Positions 54,744-59,216 of a stretch of 59,216 nucleotides of DNA are shown here, in pieces. Positions within the stretch are counted from its first letter, which is position 1. Each line of letters starts with the position of its first letter. A program made the position numbers and the translations under genes. The stretch is from Bacteroidales bacterium. Its GTDB lineage: Bacteria; Bacteroidota; Bacteroidia; Bacteroidales; P3. Below the pieces are notes generated by a model. It was not told the origin of the DNA and ran no database searches. It worked only from the letters and a program-made list of their open reading frames with translations. The stretch is from NCBI GenBank assembly GCA_017480145.1, contig JAFVBF010000023.1:1-59216 (forward strand). The letters run 5' to 3'.

Positions 54744-55056
54744 AGCATTTACTTAGGAAAATCCGATTTTCTCAGCAAAACGGCACTAAGTCTGCTTTGC
54801 ATTTTTATTGAAACGGGAAATAATTGAAGGAATGATGACATTTGAGAACCTTGAATGCGAAAGTCACCCATGTTTACGAAATGTAAAATACCACATAAAA
54901 TAGTTCCACTACGCACTATAACGAAGGGACCAACCTTACTGAACACATGGTCTAATGGCATCTAACTCTGCGATTATTCTCTTATATTTCAAAAATGTCG
55001 GAATCCCCAATAACCAAGGTTCTAAATATTCAACAAAATCAGCAATATAAGCAAAT

Positions 55057-55599
55057 ATGATAGACCAAATTATTGAATACAACAATACCTTCGTAGCACA
55101 AAAAGGCTATGAAAAGTATTTGACCAGTAAGTATCCAGATAAGAAATTGGCGGTGCTGTCGTGTATGGATACAAGATTGACAGAACTATTACCTGCTGCC
55201 CTTGGATTGAAGAACGGTGATGCCAAAATCATCAAAAATGCTGGAGGCCTGGTAATTTCCGCTTTTGACTCAGCCATGCGAAGCCTTATTGTTGCCATCT
55301 ACGAATTAGGGGTAGAAGAAATCATGATAGTGGCTCACTCTCATTGCGGAGCCTGCCATATGAGTTTTGACCACTTCCAGCATGAAATGCTTGCCCGTGG
55401 CGTGGCAAATGAGACACTCGACACCATTCAGAAATGCGGCATCGACTTACATCACTGGTTAGAAGGATTCAAAGACACTCCCGAATCCGTCCGCAAGACC
55501 ATTGAGACAATCAAAACCCATCCACTTGTTCCCAAAGATATTGTAGTTCGCGGATTCATTATAGACTCTGAAACAGGAGCATTGGAAGAGATTAAGTGA
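55057..55599 (+). CDS. Beta-class carbonic anhydrase
   Basis: The 180-residue enzyme interconverts CO2 and bicarbonate. Zinc ligands and the Asp/Arg dyad are visible: SCMDTRL (C36, D38, R40), KNAGG, and AHSHCGAC (H94, C97). The layout is that of the short beta-class enzymes. It may supply bicarbonate for carboxylations in succinate-forming metabolism, typical for Prevotella; that is inference. A lipoprotein gene follows after 66 bases. Confidence 0.94.
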   Translation: MIDQIIEYNNTFVAQKGYEKYLTSKYPDKKLAVLSCMDTRLTELLPAALGLKNGDAKIIKNAGGLVISAFDSAMRSLIVAIYELGVEEIMIVAHSHCGACHMSFDHFQHEMLARGVANETLDTIQKCGIDLHHWLEGFKDTPESVRKTIETIKTHPLVPKDIVVRGFIIDSETGALEEIK

Positions 55600-55665
55600 C
55601 CCCATGAAAAAGATTCGGGGAAAGAGACACAGCGAAGACAAGAAACACTCATCAATATAAAACAA

Positions 55666-56625
55666 ATGTCAAAAATGAAAAAGATTGCAATAATAGCCGT
55701 AACAATAATGTGCCTCACTGCTTGCGGCCATAAGAAAGACAACGCAAATGAGCCACGATGGGATGAGAGTATGGAGATGAGCAAGGAAAACGACAGCACA
55801 TTTGCAATCTTGAAAGATGAAACCCTACCAAAATTCAAACAATTCACTTATGAAGATGCCGAGACTGGGAAAAGGATGGCATATAACTTATTGATTCCTG
55901 ATGGCTATGATGGGACGAAATCCTTCCCATTAGTATTGTTTATGGCAGATGCCAGTACCGTTGGCAAGGAAGTGACGGCTCCACTGACACAAGGCTATGG
56001 GGCCTTGGCATTTGCCTCAGACAGAGACCAAAAGGCACATCCCTCCTTTGTGCTTGTTCCGCAATATACGGGGTGGACCGTACAGGATGACTGGAGCACA
56101 TCGGACGAGGTGGAGATGACCATCCGTCTACTACAGAATCTTTGCAAAGCATACAATGTTGACACAAATCGCCTCTACACCACTGGACAGTCAATGGGAG
56201 GCATGATGTCATTCTATTTCAATATTGCCCATCCCGAACTTTTTGCGGCCTCGCTCTTTGTCAGCAGCCAATGGGACACCTCGAAAATGAAAGACTTCGG
56301 CAAGAAGTGCTTCTTCTACATTGTAGCAGGAGGTGACAAGAAGGCATCGGGAGGGATGAGTTCTCTGGCAGAAGTCTTAAAACAGCAGAATGCCCGCGTC
56401 GACTCATCCTCTTGGAGTGCAAAATTGCCCCATGAAGAGCAAGAACATTTGGCTGAGGAACTCATTGCTAAAGGAGGCAACATCAATTTCATCAAGTGGG
56501 AGGATGGAAGCGTTCTTCCAGAGACTGGTCGAGCAATGGAACACATGGCCTCCTTCGATTATGGCTACAAGATTGCCGCCATACGTGACTGGCTGTTCAA
56601 GCACTCCACGGCATCTGAGAACTAA
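55666..56625 (+). CDS. Lipoprotein alpha/beta-hydrolase (esterase/peptidase-like)
   Basis: The 319-residue protein has the lipobox MCLTAC. The mature part matches the exported esterase/prolyl-peptidase-like hydrolases of Bacteroidetes: YNLLIPDGYDGTKSFPLVLF, then the nucleophile elbow TTGQSMGGMMSF with Ser in GQSMGG. The acid and His should follow (GGDKKASGG region and a late His near HEEQEH), but I cannot assign them with certainty. The substrate is unknown; some relatives release acyl or aryl esters from plant glycans. Confidence 0.85.
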   Translation: MSKMKKIAIIAVTIMCLTACGHKKDNANEPRWDESMEMSKENDSTFAILKDETLPKFKQFTYEDAETGKRMAYNLLIPDGYDGTKSFPLVLFMADASTVGKEVTAPLTQGYGALAFASDRDQKAHPSFVLVPQYTGWTVQDDWSTSDEVEMTIRLLQNLCKAYNVDTNRLYTTGQSMGGMMSFYFNIAHPELFAASLFVSSQWDTSKMKDFGKKCFFYIVAGGDKKASGGMSSLAEVLKQQNARVDSSSWSAKLPHEEQEHLAEELIAKGGNINFIKWEDGSVLPETGRAMEHMASFDYGYKIAAIRDWLFKHSTASEN

Positions 56626-57093
56626 GAGACCTACCCCACAATCTCATCACCTGCATTATCCACACACGCTATTGCATTGACAATTACTGGTGTCAGCCAT
56701 TTTTTTGCGTACCCCGAATGCTTCTCCATCAAAAACAACAAATAACTAATAGTCACCACTTTAAGGACAACTATTTCTTCATGTAAGCGAGATAGATCAG
56801 ATCCGCCAACCACTTACTAAAATAAGTGTAAAAAATCCCCTCCCCCCATTTGGATTCTTCCTTTCCCCAGAATGAACGTCCATAGACAGATGTAAAATAT
56901 TTGATTACAAATATTTACACCAATAAAGAAAGCGAACATCCGCTAAAAAGCAAGATGAGAACGATGGGCTTAACTAAAAAGAATAAATACGCAACACCTG
57001 TTCATTGATGTTGCAGACGATAATTATTGTTCGATTAAGAAATAACGCCCCCCCCGATTCTGAAGCATTCATTATATTTCATGCACAATGAGA
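56626..57093. other. Gene-free stretch with an inverted repeat
   Basis: The 468 AT-rich bases hold no supportable gene. A near-perfect inverted repeat, GTAAAATATTTG and CAAATATTTAC (56892-56918), could be an operator or a hairpin. A run of eight C lies near 57048. Confidence 0.4.
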
Positions 57094-57756
57094 CTATAAA
57101 TCTCTGCTCTTTTCTACCAGCTGTTTTCCCAGTTCGTAGGCTCTCTCTAAATCCTTGGGGAATTGCGTCTCGCGCATCAGTTTCTTGTGTTCAGCAGGAA
57201 GCTGGTCAGCGTCGTAACGACTGTAGTCGTTGAACTGATAGGTATCAAAGGAGTAGAAAAGTTCCGTTGGACCAAACATACCGAGGCTTCGTCCGTTGAC
57301 ATCCATGAGCACGTCATAACTATTTCTGTGATACTCTTCCTCATCAGGGCAGTTCATCGTGATAATTGTAGCAGAATACTTGGGCTTGTTCACTACGGGG
57401 TGCATGAAGTCGGAGTAATTGACGGCCGGAAATATTAAACGCTCCATAAAAGCACGTAGGTTTGCCGAAGGATAACCGCAATAGACGGGGGTCCCGCAGA
57501 CCAACACATCGGCATTAACAGCCTTTTCCAGTATAGGCTGCAGATCATCTTTGAAGGAGCATACGCCCTTGCGTCCACCTTTTACCTTGCAGGCGAAGCA
57601 GCTCATGCAGCCTTTATAATTGAAACAACGGTCATAGAGGTTGACCAATTCTGCCTCGGCCCCAATTTCTATAGCCCCGTCCATAGCACGTTTCAATAAC
57701 AGTGCGGTATTCCCGTTCTTACGAGGACTTCCGTTGATGAATAATGCTTTTGTCAT
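57094..57756 (-). CDS. Flavodoxin-family FMN-dependent reductase with Cys motif
   Basis: The 220-residue protein has the flavodoxin-like FMN loop ALFINGSPRKNGNTALLLKR at the N-terminus and GTPVYCGYPSANLRAFMERL. Between them stand four cysteines in CMSCFACK...GVC, close to the compact motif that holds a 4Fe-4S cluster in iron-sulfur flavoproteins. It may transfer electrons between small carriers in anaerobic metabolism; plain NADPH-dependent FMN reductase is the alternative. It stands alone, 468 bases from the esterase gene and 727 bases from hipA. Confidence 0.86.
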   Translation of the reverse strand: MTKALFINGSPRKNGNTALLLKRAMDGAIEIGAEAELVNLYDRCFNYKGCMSCFACKVKGGRKGVCSFKDDLQPILEKAVNADVLVCGTPVYCGYPSANLRAFMERLIFPAVNYSDFMHPVVNKPKYSATIITMNCPDEEEYHRNSYDVLMDVNGRSLGMFGPTELFYSFDTYQFNDYSRYDADQLPAEHKKLMRETQFPKDLERAYELGKQLVEKSRDL

Positions 57757-58483
57757 ATCGTTATCGTCTTTTTTCGATGTTACAGGTCTCGTTTATTAGC
57801 ACGTCGCAGGCGTAGGTTATCCATGTTAAAGTGTTCAATCCCGCGGCAGGGGACTTCGAGGACAAGAGGACTCCCTTATAGAACGTCGAAGCCAATAAAA
57901 TCATTGTCTTCACACATAAACCTCCATCCATATAAAGATTTTAAGCTGATACTTTGTCTATATTATGCCAATAGTGTACCTTCTAATTTGCCCAAAGAAT
58001 CTGTTTTCACTTTTGGAAATAGCAGCCTTACTTTCCCACGCAGAGGTTAAACCCTGCAAAAGAAAATATATTGATAATCATCTGTTTTGATATTATTCTC
58101 AGAAAGCAAAACCTGATAAAAGGGACTTCAGAGGGACGGAAAAAAAACAATGAAACCTATGTTTTTCCAGCCTTCAAAAAGAAGAAAGTTCAAAATCGGA
58201 CAACAGCACTTTGCAATTATCGGAAAATTGGCATTCTTGCAGATGCACGTTGGGTCTTCTTTGAAAACCCCTTTCAAATGGCGGTTTTTGAGAGTATCTA
58301 CTTCACTCGATAATCCTTTGGTCTGTGATTCTTAATTTGTACTATTCTCATCGCAAATAAAGTTAAGTTTAGGTTATGGATATTTAATATCGGATTAAAC
58401 TAAACCGATAGTATTGACACCATGCCCTGATGTTTGTAGTTACGGATATTTGCATTTCTTTCTCTTTTGAAGGCTTCCTCTGG
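57757..58483. other. Gene-free stretch before hipA end
   Basis: The 727 bases are AT-rich and hold only short frames without coding character. A GTTCAATCCCGC sequence near 57834 looks like a tRNA T arm but no acceptor or anticodon stem fits around it. It may contain decayed sequence or regulatory RNA; I see nothing definite. Confidence 0.4.
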
Positions 58484-59216
58484 TTATAAATCCAAGAGGA
58501 GTGTTTTGCCAATAGCTTCGATATGTTCTTTGCGCACTCCGCAGTCCTTTGCAACGTCGCGCCAAGAAGCAACGGATGCAAGAATCTCCTCTATGATGTG
58601 GTTGGCATCGCGAAGCCCTACGCTCTGTGCTACGGCCAGCAAATCTTCACGGGTGATCTCGTCAGTCTTGCTGTTGAGCGACAGTTGATGACGGCTTGTC
58701 CATCGTCCTGCTGGATTGTAGGAGAAGCATAGGTCGTAGGCTGGAGCAAACGACCATTGGCCGTTCTTGTCCATCAGAAAGGAGAAGTTCTTGGTGTGGT
58801 CATCGTGATTGCGGGCAATGACGTTGAATACCATGCGGCGGTATAGCTGCTCGAAGTCTTTATAGTGCAGTCCCAGCCGACGTAGCACGCCAAACAGTTC
58901 CTCGTAGGAATGGCGCACATCTCTGTCAAGATGGGCGATACCTGCTGCTGTCTGCATGTGGATCTTCTCGCCGGACGGCGTGCGGTCGAAACGGCGCGTC
59001 ATGAAGTGGTGGCAGTCGCCTTCAGGCAACAAGCGACACTCAGACATCAAGATACCGCAAGAGGTCGCCATCTTGTAGTAAGCATACTCAATGTTGCCAA
59101 CACCTTGCGGATTGTCGGTTATCTCATGATGCTCGCTGTAGGTGCCGCCATCGAACTTTAGGAGCCAGTAGGAGAACCCCTCTGGTGCAGGAACCTGTCC
59201 AGAGCGAACCTCGCCT
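58484..59216 (-). CDS. HipA-family serine/threonine kinase, C-terminal part (cut by window edge)
   Basis: The frame is open from the window edge; I translated the first 48 codons by hand (PEGFSYWLLKFDGGTYSEHH is within them) and they continue into the 195-residue C-terminal part. Catalytic motifs of HipA kinases are present: NVIARNHDDHTKNFSFL (catalytic Asp and Asn) and WSFAPAYDLCFS (metal Asp), plus the LDRDVRHSYEELFGVL region. HipA kinases paired with HipB act as toxins that phosphorylate aminoacyl-tRNA synthetases. The N-terminal part and any hipB lie outside the window. Confidence 0.9.
   Translation of the reverse strand, partial: GEVRSGQVPAPEGFSYWLLKFDGGTYSEHHEITDNPQGVGNIEYAYYKMATSCGILMSECRLLPEGDCHHFMTRRFDRTPSGEKIHMQTAAGIAHLDRDVRHSYEELFGVLRRLGLHYKDFEQLYRRMVFNVIARNHDDHTKNFSFLMDKNGQWSFAPAYDLCFSYNPAGRWTSRHQLSLNSKTDEITREDLLAVAQSVGLRDANHIIEEILASVASWRDVAKDCGVRKEHIEAIGKTLLLDL

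Noticed and set aside
54749-54961. 70-codon minus-strand frame after the BspA-like gene
   Set aside because: No start context, no domain, and it lies in an otherwise gene-free region.
57820-57860. tRNA-like GTTCAATCCCGC segment
   Set aside because: Could not fit acceptor, D or anticodon arms around it.

Overview
This window comes from a Bacteroidales chromosome, most likely Prevotella-like. The lineage call rests on gene content (TonB-dependent receptors, a BspA-type repeat protein with a type IX secretion tail, DUF4492 beside cytochrome bd, many SpII lipoproteins) and on repeated -7 boxes of the TAnnTTTG type, several with a TTTG box about 20 bases upstream. Genes are dense and most lie on the minus strand. 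I saw no rRNA, tRNA, CRISPR array, insertion sequence or prophage. The right end (after about 56.6 kb) is gene-poor and ends in a partial HipA-like kinase.

Left part (1-15.4 kb, all minus). A five-gene run (coiled-coil lipoprotein, MurL, MurD2, M20 amidohydrolase, C69 dipeptidase) looks like a cell-wall peptide locus that uses the L-Glu ligation plus epimerisation route to D-Glu in muropeptides. Next come ligA, a PagL-like outer membrane protein, dapF and dnaX. dnaX carries an in-frame TAG exactly where its clamp-loader domains end. clpB follows with its own terminator.

Middle part (15.4-42 kb). A Cys/His-rich small protein and a metal-type TonB receptor are on the plus strand. On the minus strand are aroC, a DUF4369 lipoprotein, lpxH, cydA, cydB and a DUF4492 gene, preceded by an FKBP isomerase, butyrate kinase, a DUF58 protein and thioredoxin. 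Then come corA (+), an M16-like protein and a TonB receptor (-), a YwqK/MORN protein, mtaB and a repeat-containing secreted protein (+), and two glycosyltransferase-type membrane genes (-). A strongly folded intergenic RNA candidate lies between the latter and envC. A PPi-type phosphofructokinase follows.

Right part (42-59.2 kb). An L-rhamnose catabolic set (rhaB, rhaA, rhaT, rhaD) feeds dihydroxyacetone phosphate towards glycolysis beside the PPi-phosphofructokinase. Upstream are a lipoprotein, tcdA, a small membrane protein, a GH2 beta-galactosidase-like protein whose catalytic glutamates are both missing, and a small outer membrane protein. On the plus strand are a BspA-like protein, a beta-carbonic anhydrase and a lipoprotein esterase. 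A flavodoxin-family protein and the hipA fragment complete the window.

The items I would check first are the amber codon in dnaX, the MurL/MurD2 locus, the structured RNA at 39.2-39.4 kb and the GH2 pseudoenzyme.
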